DNA of 64,000 bases from Candidatus Obscuribacterales bacterium (GTDB taxonomy: Bacteria; Cyanobacteriota; Vampirovibrionia; Obscuribacterales; Obscuribacteraceae), in NCBI GenBank assembly GCA_021732085.1, contig JAKFVQ010000027.1:62001-126000 (forward strand). The letters run 5' to 3'. Positions within the stretch are counted from its first letter, which is position 1. Each line of letters begins with the position of its first letter. Positions 1 to 10,200 of the stretch are shown here, one piece after another. The notes beneath the pieces were generated by a model. The model was not told the origin of the DNA and made no database searches. It saw nothing but the letters and a program-made list of their open reading frames with translations. A program made the position numbers and the translations under genes.

Positions 1-3000
1 GGCTATCACAGAGGCACCAATCACAAGTGCGTTTTCTTTAAGCCAGTTAGCAGCGGACGCGGCATTGAAGTCTCGGCTCAAAACATCGCCTAGCATTTTG
101 TCGAGCGCTTTACGATCGGGCGAACTTGGATCAGCTAGTTTGAGGAGTTCTTCCGCCGCCTGGATCTTCTTAAATACTTCTTGTTTAGCCTGATGGTCTT
201 TGATGAAGTCTAATGAATTGCGCAATTTATCGACTTCTTGCTTGCAAGCAATCACATCTTCGCCTTTGATGTTTTTCAAAGCTTCGGACATTTCTTTTGC
301 TCTTAGTTTACAGTCTTGGACCATGCCTTCGTATGCGGTGCCCTCTGACGCCGCTTGAAATTGATCTCTGAGCACAGTCATGTTTTTGTTTATGACCCGA
401 CCAACGTCAGCGAATTTATTTAGATCAGGATGAGTATCGATTGCTTTTAGTGCAGCGTTCCTGAAAGCATCCACATCGTCGCCGTATTTTGTATTTGCTG
501 GCCACTTGTCCGTCAAGAAATCCAGTCCTTGCTTTGCACGAGTTGCTGGATTGTCTGAATATTCCGGAAATGTTTGTATGGAGGCAAGGTTGTTATCGCG
601 TAATCGCTGAAGCCCGGAGCGACCAACGTTTCCTTCTTCTCCTGAGCGGGTGACCAAAGAGCGGTACGCTTCCGGCGCGTAGGCTTTCATCATATCGGGT
701 CCATAATTCTTAAGCATGCCTATTGCAATTTGGTCGGCTTGCCGCGTATGTCCAAGATTCTTTTCTGCCTGATAAGAACTGATCGTTGTCGAGAATTTCA
801 GGAGGTCATTTCGCTCCCTCTGCTTCGACAGCTGTGCTGAGTATTTGTCGATGTCAGTTTCTTGTTCACGAACTCCACCGACTTTTTTATTCTGACTCTT
901 TTCCCAGTTATTCAGAGGGCTGTCAGTTAGCAAACCGCCTAAGGTTACGACGTGACCTGCATGATTCAGGAATCCGGCGCCATCTTTTGTTTGTTTAACA
1001 AGCTCTCTTAAGACGTCACTTTTCTGTCTGTTAGCATCATCGACCCTTTGTTCGAGATCTGCAACTTGCTTTGCCGCATCGCTCTGCTGTTGTTTGACTG
1101 CTTGCTCCAGCGATTGTCCATTCACGCCGTTTGCTGTCAAAAACGGAAATCGATTTTGAACCTCTTTGTTGTTCAAGACCTCGTGCAAGCGCAATAAATC
1201 AATGTCTTCATTGCTGCCCGTGAGCTGCTTTCGCAATTCGGGAGAGAGTTTATTGAAGGAAGCCGCACTAAGTTCTTTGTAAGAAAGATCGGGCAGAGCT
1301 TTGTCTGGACTGATGCTCTTTTCAGAACCAGTCAGTTCCTTTCGTATCGCGGGCGGGAGCGCGTTAAAAATTCGGTGGTCCATATTCTCTGGACTGATTC
1401 CGATACTCTTGCCGGACTCTAAGTCGGCGGATGATCCTGTTATCTCTCTTCTCTGCCACTGCTCAAGCGAGTTCCACATCGCTGCTCTCGTAGAAATGTC
1501 GCGGATGAATGCTTCCCCTGAGCGGTCTTTTGTGGCGTAGAATTTCGCAATTTCTTCAGCTCGCTGATAGTACTCCGCATCTGTTCGCTCATTTCTTCGC
1601 TCTGCCGGGACCAAATTTCGTAGAACAGCTGCTGCCGGCATAGGGATGTTCGCGTCGTAAACAAGCTTTGCTACTTCATCATGCTGATCTAAGGATAGGT
1701 TGCCTCTGCCTTGCACGTACTCAACTACAGCATCGCGAATGTTTTTCGGACCAACGCCATCCCAACGTAGCAATTTAAAAGCATCGTAGGCTGCGGCTTT
1801 TGTGTCCGGGTTCTCCGATTTCCCCATGATTTGAAGGACGGCTTTGCCAGCTTCTGTCTGGAGCGCCTTTGCTTGCTCATCTGTGAAACCGAGCTTTTCG
1901 ACTGCGTTCTTTCCTCCGGCATCGGCCCACTTCGGATTCTTGATGTCTTGACCTTCTGCATCGCCCATCTTGCCGATGATCATCAGCTGATCGTGTGTCG
2001 CATATCTGCCAAGAGCGCCAATGGTCTTTATCGCTGAGGCTCGTTGTGCAAAATCCTCTTCCCGCTTCGTGTAATTCTCTGTTTTAGCGAAATGCTCGGT
2101 GCGTTGCGCGAGATCTCCTTTTGGACTGCCTGGAATTTCCCTGGCTGGATTGGCTCTGTCAATGCAAGTTTTGATGAGTTCATTTCGAAGATCTTCAGGT
2201 ATCTTGTCGGCATTCTCGGCAAGCCCGGCTATCATCGCTGGCGAAAGATTTTCTTGTACGATTGCCAGATCGTCTTTTGTCCAGAACTCGGCAGCTTTCA
2301 TCAATCCATCCACGGCACTTTGATGTGTGCGGTTGGAGGTGGATTCAATGCCGGACTTGAACGCTTCGCGCATCTCTTGGCTGATTTTTTGATCGCGCTC
2401 AGCCATGCTGCCTAAAGTAGAGAGCAGCTTTGCATTGTCACCAAATTTAGAATAGGCGCTTAAGATTTCAGCGCTTACCGTTGCTCTGTTGCGATTGTCT
2501 ATTCCTGCGCGTTCGAGCGCTTGGACTGCTTCGTTTGTTTGTCTTCCATCGCCTGTGATACCACTTGTAGTCGCAGCAAGGATGTACATGGAATTCGAAT
2601 CTTCTGCATAAGCCTTCTTCGCAAATTCGGCGAGACCGTACTGGAAGTCTGGATGCGTAGCAGATTTTGACGAAAGATATGTATCGTTCAACAGCTCTCG
2701 TCCCGGCAGATCTGTAGTGAGTACATGCTGCAATGATTGCATTGCGTTCTTGCTAGCCGGAGAGTGATATCTAAATTGTGTTTTCTCATCCGTTGTTTTG
2801 TCGGCAATCGTACGCTGTAAGAGTTCTGTCGCGGCGTTCGTTAGAGCTGTGCGGTCGACGTCATAATTAGGTTGCTTGCCTGCATGTGAAATGGCGGCAA
2901 TTGCTAAAGCGGTGGTCTCGCCAATGCTGAGATCGGCTTTTCCTTCACCGCTACTCTCTGAAAGTGCTTTGATCGCTTGTAACTTAGTTTCCTGAAATTC

Positions 3001-5718
3001 CTTAGTGAAGCGCATCTCAAGATCTTGAAGGTCTGGGATGAAGGTCGGCTTTCCATCGATCGAACCGAATCCCCGTCGACGCCAATCTAATTTCGATTCA
3101 GCATTTGCATCGGACATCAAGAAAGCCGCGAGTGCGCGCCTTGCATGGGCATTGTCGGGTGCCATTGAACTGAGTTTGCTTACAGCATCGCTTACTTGTT
3201 CCGGCGAGCTTGCTTCCTTCAGAAGCGCAAGTTGCTCTGCGGGTTCCGCCCACTTTAGCCAATCCTGCGCTATCTTATTATCGAACTCGGTGGATTCTTT
3301 CTTTAGCTTCTCAACCATGTCAGAATAGTCGCCGGCTGAGCTGTTTCCATCAATGCCGTGAAGAATTCGTCCCACGCGAAGTTCGTTCAAGGCAGTATCC
3401 GGTCCAGGAATCTCAGCTCGCAATTTGTCGATAACATGTGATTGCTTATCCGGATTGTCGAGATCTTTTAGAAGCTTGCCAAACTCTTCATTCTTAAACT
3501 TCGACAAAAAGCGATCAAGCTCCGGATTACCGCGGGTTGTGTCGCTATTCTGCGCAATCATCTCAGCGAATTCTTGCTTGACTTGATTGACTGCTTGTTT
3601 GCGTTCTTCCTCTCCTAGATTTTTATCAGCCAACTTATTTGCTGCGGACTCTAGAGAAGAATGAAAATTTCGAACTTGCTCGGCTGCTTTCAACGTGTTT
3701 ACCACGGGGGCGAAATTGTCAGAGCGAATGACGGACATTCTCTGAGCCGATTCTTGTTCCAATCCTTTGAGAGCCTCTTTGCGTTGATCTGCGCTGCTGC
3801 TTCTATCCAAGTATGTCTCTAAATATTTATCAGCTCGCTGGAAGTTCTGGTTGGCAAATTCGGCGATTTCTTCTCTGGCTTTTTCGACTTCTTCCGGTTT
3901 TGCATTTTGATATAGAAGCTCAGTGGCGCTCAACTTCTTATAGTCTTTTGCAACCGAAATCGCCTCAGAAAATGCCTGCTGCATCGTTTCGAATCCGCGC
4001 TGGCGCGAATCATAATCTCCGCTCGAAAGCTCGTTCTTTGCCGAGGTGATTTGCTGCTGATTTTTCTCGACGATATCTTTTGCATCTTTATTGCCAGACA
4101 AGGCAAGTTCGTGTAGCTGCTTATACGCTTCTTCCATCTTCTCTGGCGTGGTGGCTTCTGAAAGATTCTTCACCGCATCTGCTGTCTTTGCTTTCTGGAT
4201 CGCTTTGCCCAGGTCGCTGATGTTATCATTAGTCTCCGACAGCAGCGACTTCCGGCAATTCTTTTCCAGTTCTGCCAGCGCTTCCTTTCGCTCTGCTCCA
4301 TCGAGCGTGAGCGCTTTGGCTAAGGCTACTTGCGTTTCTAATTTCTGCGCTTGTTTCTGCAGCGCGACTTCTGTCTTTACTTGTTCAACTTGATCGCTAG
4401 GAAAAGCATTTAGAAGAGTGTCTCTGTGCTTTTTGCTTTCCTCATCTGAGAATTCTATGCCGGCTAATTCTTTCAGCGCTTCCCGCTTTTCTGAGTCAGT
4501 CTTTGCTGAATCTAGTTTTCGCGATGCATCCGCTAACGCAAGGGTTTTGAGCATGTCCCCTGCGTAATGATTGTTTCCGCCGAGAGCTTCATCCTCTAGT
4601 CCAGAAAGGGCAGCTTTCCTCTTCTCATCACTTTGTGCGCGGAGATATTCCCGCAGATAAAAAGCGTTGCGCTCTTGATCACTAAGCTCAGCAATGCCAC
4701 CAGGTTTATCACCCATGCCGTGCCTGCCGAGAATTTCGTCTAATGGTTCGCCCCCGAATACCTTTTCTAGCGCTCGGACGTTTTCCTGGTTGTAGTCCCG
4801 GCGCCATGATTCCGCATCATTGACGTTGTAGTCTTTACCTTTTATTTCTTTCGATAACTTATCGCGCCAGATTGCTGCGTTTCTCTGACTCACCTCTCTC
4901 TCAAGCGGCGTTTGATCATTTGACGAGGGTATCTGAGACCGCCCAGCATCACCTGTCCAGCTGTTAATGCGATTTCTCTCGTCTTGAGCGTGGCTGTCTC
5001 TATCGACATTGATTGGCTCAGGAATTCCATTCCGGCTGCGCAATGTTTTTAGATCTTTTTCCGCAGTTTGAATGAATTGCTCTTTGTCTTTCTCTGCTAA
5101 TGGCACCTCAGAGTCATCTTTGTTGAATGCCTTAACACCGACGATTTTTTCGTTCTCAATTTCATAGCGCAGAGAAAGACCCTGCTTGCTTAAGTCGAAT
5201 TGGCTAACATTCGAAGAGCCATCAAGGACAATTGTCTGTTTGTCGCCGTTCTTTTCCACATCGAACTGCAGTTTGTAATTTCCAGAGTCGAAGGTCGTTG
5301 AAATCTGCGTCTCTGGTTGACCTGGTACTTTGATTTCTCGGTGTTCGGTCGTTTTATCACCAGAAGTTTTGTAAGTAAATGCTTGCTGAAGGATGGGCTT
5401 TCCTTCCGCAGCTGCCTCTTTGTCCTTAAAAACGGAGACGACCTCGCGACCGCTCCGGTCCCTGGTCACGCTGAGCAGCGGTTTGTCCTTGTCGAGATTG
5501 TCGAGCTGCTTGAGCGGGCGCCCTTCGGCATCATAATATTTGACACCGGCTTCGCTCGCTGGGGTTGAGGCTCTGTTGATTCTTTCTTGAGGCGTTCCCT
5601 GAATTTCCTGGACAGCGCGCTCCCATGTTTGCAGGGATTGCCGTTCCTCTGGTTTGAAATCTTCAGTCTTTTCTTCCTGCTGTGGGTCCTTTACAGCAGT
5701 CTTTTCCAAATCGGACAT
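1..5718 (-). CDS. Very large alpha-helical protein, 3' end beyond the window (partial)
   Basis: The minus-strand frame starting with ATG at 5718 is open to base 1, giving at least 1906 codons without the C-terminus. A GGAGAG ribosome site sits six bases before the ATG. I checked the 1-2160 part codon by codon for stops and read through the rest by translation. The N-terminal 250 residues are charged and beta-prone (YKLQFDVEKNG-type strands). The remainder is almost entirely Glu/Lys/Ala/Leu-rich helix with many short EALKELE-like segments, suggesting helical repeats or coiled coil. The last residues in view turn hydrophobic (ENALVIGASVIA), as if a membrane segment follows. No signal peptide or catalytic motif is visible and I do not recognise the family. 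A small same-strand gene ends 90 bases upstream and may share its transcript. Surface, scaffold or effector roles are possible; none is shown. Confidence 0.85.
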   Translation of the reverse strand, partial: MSDLEKTAVKDPQQEEKTEDFKPEERQSLQTWERAVQEIQGTPQERINRASTPASEAGVKYYDAEGRPLKQLDNLDKDKPLLSVTRDRSGREVVSVFKDKEAAAEGKPILQQAFTYKTSGDKTTEHREIKVPGQPETQISTTFDSGNYKLQFDVEKNGDKQTIVLDGSSNVSQFDLSKQGLSLRYEIENEKIVGVKAFNKDDSEVPLAEKDKEQFIQTAEKDLKTLRSRNGIPEPINVDRDSHAQDERNRINSWTGDAGRSQIPSSNDQTPLEREVSQRNAAIWRDKLSKEIKGKDYNVNDAESWRRDYNQENVRALEKVFGGEPLDEILGRHGMGDKPGGIAELSDQERNAFYLREYLRAQSDEKRKAALSGLEDEALGGNNHYAGDMLKTLALADASRKLDSAKTDSEKREALKELAGIEFSDEESKKHRDTLLNAFPSDQVEQVKTEVALQKQAQKLETQVALAKALTLDGAERKEALAELEKNCRKSLLSETNDNISDLGKAIQKAKTADAVKNLSEATTPEKMEEAYKQLHELALSGNKDAKDIVEKNQQQITSAKNELSSGDYDSRQRGFETMQQAFSEAISVAKDYKKLSATELLYQNAKPEEVEKAREEIAEFANQNFQRADKYLETYLDRSSSADQRKEALKGLEQESAQRMSVIRSDNFAPVVNTLKAAEQVRNFHSSLESAANKLADKNLGEEERKQAVNQVKQEFAEMIAQNSDTTRGNPELDRFLSKFKNEEFGKLLKDLDNPDKQSHVIDKLRAEIPGPDTALNELRVGRILHGIDGNSSAGDYSDMVEKLKKESTEFDNKIAQDWLKWAEPAEQLALLKEASSPEQVSDAVSKLSSMAPDNAHARRALAAFLMSDANAESKLDWRRRGFGSIDGKPTFIPDLQDLEMRFTKEFQETKLQAIKALSESSGEGKADLSIGETTALAIAAISHAGKQPNYDVDRTALTNAATELLQRTIADKTTDEKTQFRYHSPASKNAMQSLQHVLTTDLPGRELLNDTYLSSKSATHPDFQYGLAEFAKKAYAEDSNSMYILAATTSGITGDGRQTNEAVQALERAGIDNRNRATVSAEILSAYSKFGDNAKLLSTLGSMAERDQKISQEMREAFKSGIESTSNRTHQSAVDGLMKAAEFWTKDDLAIVQENLSPAMIAGLAENADKIPEDLRNELIKTCIDRANPAREIPGSPKGDLAQRTEHFAKTENYTKREEDFAQRASAIKTIGALGRYATHDQLMIIGKMGDAEGQDIKNPKWADAGGKNAVEKLGFTDEQAKALQTEAGKAVLQIMGKSENPDTKAAAYDAFKLLRWDGVGPKNIRDAVVEYVQGRGNLSLDQHDEVAKLVYDANIPMPAAAVLRNLVPAERRNERTDAEYYQRAEEIAKFYATKDRSGEAFIRDISTRAAMWNSLEQWQRREITGSSADLESGKSIGISPENMDHRIFNALPPAIRKELTGSEKSISPDKALPDLSYKELSAASFNKLSPELRKQLTGSNEDIDLLRLHEVLNNKEVQNRFPFLTANGVNGQSLEQAVKQQQSDAAKQVADLEQRVDDANRQKSDVLRELVKQTKDGAGFLNHAGHVVTLGGLLTDSPLNNWEKSQNKKVGGVREQETDIDKYSAQLSKQRERNDLLKFSTTISSYQAEKNLGHTRQADQIAIGMLKNYGPDMMKAYAPEAYRSLVTRSGEEGNVGRSGLQRLRDNNLASIQTFPEYSDNPATRAKQGLDFLTDKWPANTKYGDDVDAFRNAALKAIDTHPDLNKFADVGRVINKNMTVLRDQFQAASEGTAYEGMVQDCKLRAKEMSEALKNIKGEDVIACKQEVDKLRNSLDFIKDHQAKQEVFKKIQAAEELLKLADPSSPDRKALDKMLGDVLSRDFNAASAANWLKENALVIGASVIA

Positions 5719-5808
5719 CTAAGCTCTCCGCGCCCCTTACTGATTTTGTGCCCAGCTATTCGTCATTTGATATGCCCTGAGCTCGGTTAATGGCGTAGGC
5801 GCCGCGGC

Positions 5809-6093
5809 TTAAGGAGATTTGGCTTCGCTAAGAATGGACGCGAAGCGGCTGAAGAGCGCAGCCACTTCATCATATCCATAGCTTTTCTGGGTTTCAGTGA
5901 CGTACTCTTCTACGATTTTGTGTGTTTCCGGTGCCGGCGCATTCATTGACGCGAGCAGAGATTGGAGCCCGGTTCTGGCAATCTCGAATTCGGACGACGG
6001 GAGCTGCTGTTGAGCCTGCTCCATTTCGGGAGAGTTATCCAAGTCCAAAACAAGAACAGGCAGGACTCCTGCCTCTACGGTGGAACTTTTCAT
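5809..6093 (-). CDS. Small hypothetical protein
   Basis: This encodes a 94-residue protein if the ATG at 6093 is used. A longer frame begins at 6129, but the 6093 start has an AAGG-type site just upstream and gives a sensible N-terminus (MKSSTVEAGVLPVLVLDL). The protein is acidic, without signal peptide or membrane helix, and its second half is predicted helical. It lies 90 bases upstream of the giant helical-protein gene on the same strand, so the two are probably co-transcribed. I do not recognise a family. It could be a small partner or chaperone of the large protein; that is inference from position only. Confidence 0.55.
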   Translation of the reverse strand: MKSSTVEAGVLPVLVLDLDNSPEMEQAQQQLPSSEFEIARTGLQSLLASMNAPAPETHKIVEEYVTETQKSYGYDEVAALFSRFASILSEAKSP

Positions 6094-6417
6094 TTTCGCC
6101 TTACCCCTGAATTCCTGCAAAAATAACAATGCAGCAGCGTTCCAGCCATGACCCCTGAGTCACTCTTCCTGCGGCTGGTGAATCTATAGTAGGGGATGCT
6201 TGTGAAATATTAGTTCCCGATCAAAATTTGCTCAAAAGTGCCGCCTATGCTTGTGAAACAAGGGCGCGGGAGAAAGGGCGAAAGCGGCTCGATAAGATTA
6301 AATCGGGCAGTTTGGGGCGCTGTTAACTTGCTGCTAAGTCGAAGCGAGGACCGGGTTAGATCCCAATTTCTATACTGTGTTCGTTGGGTCGGTTCACAAG
6401 TCGGGGAAGTAATCACG
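6094..6417. other. Divergent intergenic region
   Basis: This spacer separates the minus-strand small gene from the plus-strand gene at 6418, so it should carry promoters in both directions. A TATACT hexamer at 6371-6376 could be a -10 element for the rightward gene, leaving a leader of about 35-40 bases. No good -35 hexamer stands at the right distance, so this is weak. A plus-strand frame is open through the region from 6238, but the part before 6418 does not read like protein. Confidence 0.3.
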
Positions 6418-7188
6418 ATGCTAAGTTTGAATGCAGTAAAGACAAGCGTTGTTACCGATGAGAACGTCATCTCGCTGAATGTTAGTGGTGCCGAGCCGAT
6501 GGGCGAGAAGGCAAACAGCCGTCAGCTCGAAGCCGTAATCACCGACTGGTCTTTCTTCTCTCTAAAAGGCATGGCTGAACTGAAACCTTCGCCGCTAGAA
6601 ATTAGATTGATTAACGATGTTATTGCTGCAGTCTGCGTCGGCAGCAACAAATTGAGCCAGCAGCTTTTGACCCGAGCCCTTTCGAATTATGAGTTCTATC
6701 CGGAATTCGTCGAAAGAATTTTGAATGCGAGCTTGATGGAGATGGCTTTTCGGAATATCGATACTGAAGGATTGATGCTCAGCTATAGCATCGATAAGAA
6801 TCAAGAAACGGGAATTCTAGAATTTCATTTTGGCAAAAACGGAAAGCAGGGGAAAGCTGAGTACGCGATCCCTCAGGGTTGGGTGCTTTCTTCTGACGAA
6901 CAGTCGGTCGTGGATGAACTTCTCGATGTGATGCACTCCGTTGCGGCTACCGAAACCAAAGGTGAACGTCTTGCTCTTCAGATGAATGAGATGATTGGCT
7001 CTCTGTTGGCTTCCAACAAGGCGGAGGGCATTGAAGCTTTGAATCGTATAGTGCTCGCTGTTGAAGATCAGTCAGGCTATCATTTCAAACTCGGAAATGA
7101 CCTGAGACTGGGCAACTACATTGAGTATTCTGAGGAGTATGGCAGCGTAGTTACTTATCTTCTGGATGCAATTCAAATCGCAGCTTAA
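6418..7188 (+). CDS. Hypothetical cytoplasmic protein
   Basis: This encodes 256 residues from the ATG at 6418, which has a GGGGAAG ribosome site about eight bases upstream. The frame is open from 6238, but the upstream part lacks a ribosome site and coding character. The protein is mixed alpha/beta, mildly acidic, with no signal peptide and no membrane helix. A central stretch (IDKNQETGILEFHFGKNGKQ) looks like a beta hairpin; the rest is mostly helical. I do not recognise a domain. It is flanked by two large minus-strand genes, so it is a single-gene unit. The gene to its right converges on it with a gap of only 42 bases, and no clear terminator is visible in that gap. Confidence 0.75.
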   Translation: MLSLNAVKTSVVTDENVISLNVSGAEPMGEKANSRQLEAVITDWSFFSLKGMAELKPSPLEIRLINDVIAAVCVGSNKLSQQLLTRALSNYEFYPEFVERILNASLMEMAFRNIDTEGLMLSYSIDKNQETGILEFHFGKNGKQGKAEYAIPQGWVLSSDEQSVVDELLDVMHSVAATETKGERLALQMNEMIGSLLASNKAEGIEALNRIVLAVEDQSGYHFKLGNDLRLGNYIEYSEEYGSVVTYLLDAIQIAA

Positions 7189-7230
7189 ACGTTGCTTTGT
7201 GCATGCAGGGCTGTATCGAGGCAAATTAAC

Positions 7231-10200
7231 CTAGCTGTTATTTAGTCTGAATCTATAAATCTCTGTGAGCAAGTGGTTCATAAATGGATCTCGTTCCGCC
7301 GCTGGAATCGGTCGAATTAAGCTCTCTGCTGCAGCGATTCGCGCTTGAAGAATAGAAAGCTCGCTCTGGGTCAGGACTCTGCGCTCGATCGAATTGCTAA
7401 TCGATTCCATCAAGGAATGCACAAGCTGAGTTCTGGACGCCTTGTCGGCACTTTGAGCATAATCCACGATCGCTTTTCTTGCAGACCTGACACTTGCGAC
7501 ATCATTTTGATTGAGCAGGATTTCAATTGCGTCAGTTCGCAGCGCGGACTGGCCGTGCGCTAGTTCTTCTATTAGCGATTGGCTTCGTGCCTGGTGCAAA
7601 GTGTTTAGAATATCTAGTGCTGGACGCGCGCTCTTTCCAGCTGCGTGAACCACGCTCATAAGTGTTGGTGCTGAGATCAGCGATCTGCTGAGCTCAACCA
7701 TGCTTACGCTCTGCGAATCCGTAAGTCCTCTGAGTGACATCATCGTGTGGAAGTGATTCTCAGTTGGTCTTCCTTCATAATAATGAGCAAGCTTTCTTCT
7801 CATATCGCTGCTAAGACGAGTGAGTAACTGCGAGTTGTCGGGCGCCGTTTCTCTTAACGCCGGATTCTGTTTATATATGTGTTCGAGCATTTGCAGTTGC
7901 ATCAAGTAATTAAAGCTTTGCTTGTTTACTCCGAGCGCCTTTTCTGCTACCTCAACCAGCCGATCTCTCAGTAGTGTTACTATTTGACGGGCTGTATTTG
8001 AGTGGGGATTATCGCTGATCACTTTTTCAATAAGTCCGTAAGATTTTGCAAGCCAGGTTGTTCCCTGTAGCGAAATCAAATACTCGATTGCTTTCACCTG
8101 AGTTGGTCCCGATTCTGAGGCAAGTCGCCGCACGGTCTCATATCCGTTTTGTGTCAGTGCGTAGGTGTCGGTGATTATTTTTAGGGCTTTTGCTGCATTC
8201 TCTGGCTGAGTCGTATCTTTTGCCGCCTTTTCGAAATCGGTCAGCTTGTACATTCTCTGAAACAGTGCCGCCATATCTGGTGACTGACGCATGGCATCCG
8301 CAAAGGTCAAGAGCGCTGTTCGCTGCTCGAGTGTGCCACTAGTTAGGTGTTCTGAATTGATCACTGCAACCCTGGCAATCTGGTCGTTATAGCGAGCTTC
8401 TCCCTTTTGGAAAGATACAGGATCCCAGACGCGCAGGATTTCGTTCCTTAGAATAGCTCGGTTTAGGAATTCGCGCGTCAACTCCTCAGGTTCGGCTTTC
8501 TGCCCCCTTCTACTTCTAACCGCTGTCAGGTCAACCAGCTTTTCCGCCTTAGCAAAGCCTTCAAGTGCATTAACTACTTTTGTGGCTGCTAACACCGATA
8601 ATTCCGATCTTTTTGTGACGGCATCATCCAGCTGTTTCTTTACTTCGGGCAAAAGATTTTGCTTGGTATATTCTATGCGTCTTTGAATGCTGGCTGCGTC
8701 GTGGGTCTCGGTTGAAGGATTCCTTTCCAGTGCGTGCGCGAACACTGCAGCTTTTAAGGGTGCTCGGTGAGCCAAGGTAATGAAATGATCGGGAGATGGA
8801 TTCAGGAACATTTCGCCGAGATTCACCGCCCAGTTTTCGGATGCGTTTTTCAGGGCGTATTGTCTTGAAACAAAACGGGCACCAATGACACTAGCGGCAT
8901 CTGCCGCGTCAACCAAGTTGGGATTTTTGTACTGCAGCAAGTGAGACCACTCATGAGTCGTGATCAGTCTGAATTCACTTCCGGCAGATAGTGTGGAGTC
9001 GAAGTATCGCACTCGACTTGGCGTAGCATCAGCCTTCGTTGTTGCCGGTCCTCCGAAATTTGTCGCAGGTGCGTCTAAAAGTAGAATCTCTTTGACTAGC
9101 TCCGGTTTCGGCAAGGTGTCGATGAATTGACGAGTGTGCTCAGGCAGCAATCGGTCGCGATATGGTGACGTGAATAGCTGGCGACGAGCAGCGTTGATTT
9201 CATCCCTCAGTTGCGGCAATAGGTCGGATTCGAGTGTAGCCGTTTTTCGAATTTCTCGCAGTGCATCGAGTTTCTGTGCGTAGTCTTCCGGAACTCGAAC
9301 TCTTGGAGCATTTTCCCAAGCGCTTTTTCTGAAGGCTTCGAGGGCGGATGCTTTGGCTTCGCCGTTCTTTACTTTGTGCTGCAGATCATTCATTCGCGCT
9401 GCGTCGCGCTCGGACATAAATCGATATGTTCGAGTTGCGATTGTGACTGATTGCTGTTTCGCGCCGCTCTCTGAGTGGGCACCAGAGCTAGTATCAACCG
9501 TTATTTTCAACGTAACTCTGCTTGACTCGTAGGGCTTGCCCTGAGCTGTATGCAGAATCCTTGTTGCGGACTGCCAGTCAGCTTCGAGTTTCGGTAGGCT
9601 TTGTCCAAGCTCGTCAATTTGTTTGAAGCTTTTTCCAGAGAGCTTCTCCACATTTCCGACAGCCAAGCTTGAGGCAGTCGAAGTGATGCGCGCCCTTCCG
9701 TCTGTACTCACCATGAGGCCCATGGATTCGTTTAGCGTGAACATTATCCGGGAGGGATTCTGTGTTAGCTTGGATTGATTGCTTGCTGCTTGTTGGGTAT
9801 CCGCAGGCTTCGCTGAGGTTGAATGAGCAGTCTCGGCAGTAGTGGGATTCGTTTCAGCTTTTGTCGGAACCACTGGAACCAATTCGCCGGATGATTGGCG
9901 ACCTGAACCGAATGGAACCCAAATCTGCGGTACGGTGATTTGAATGGAAGGCGCTTCTGAGTAAATCCGCCCGTCTTGAAGTTGCCAGAATTCCTTGCCA
10001 TTTCCTGTGACATACTTCGTCGCTTGATGCAGCGCGCCTTCTGCTGGGTTGTTGTGTTTTGCAACTTCTGTCAGCGTTTGGATTTGCAGGAGGTTGTTCG
10101 GGATGGATTTGTCCAATCCCAAGTTTGCATCCGCCTTTGTCAGCGGAAGTGAATTCGCTCTATTTACCGGCGCTTCATTTGCGTGGAGAAGAGCGGATGA

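Noticed and set aside
2044..2415. Plus-strand frame of 123 codons
   Set aside because: Lies wholly inside the continuous minus-strand giant gene and has no ribosome site.
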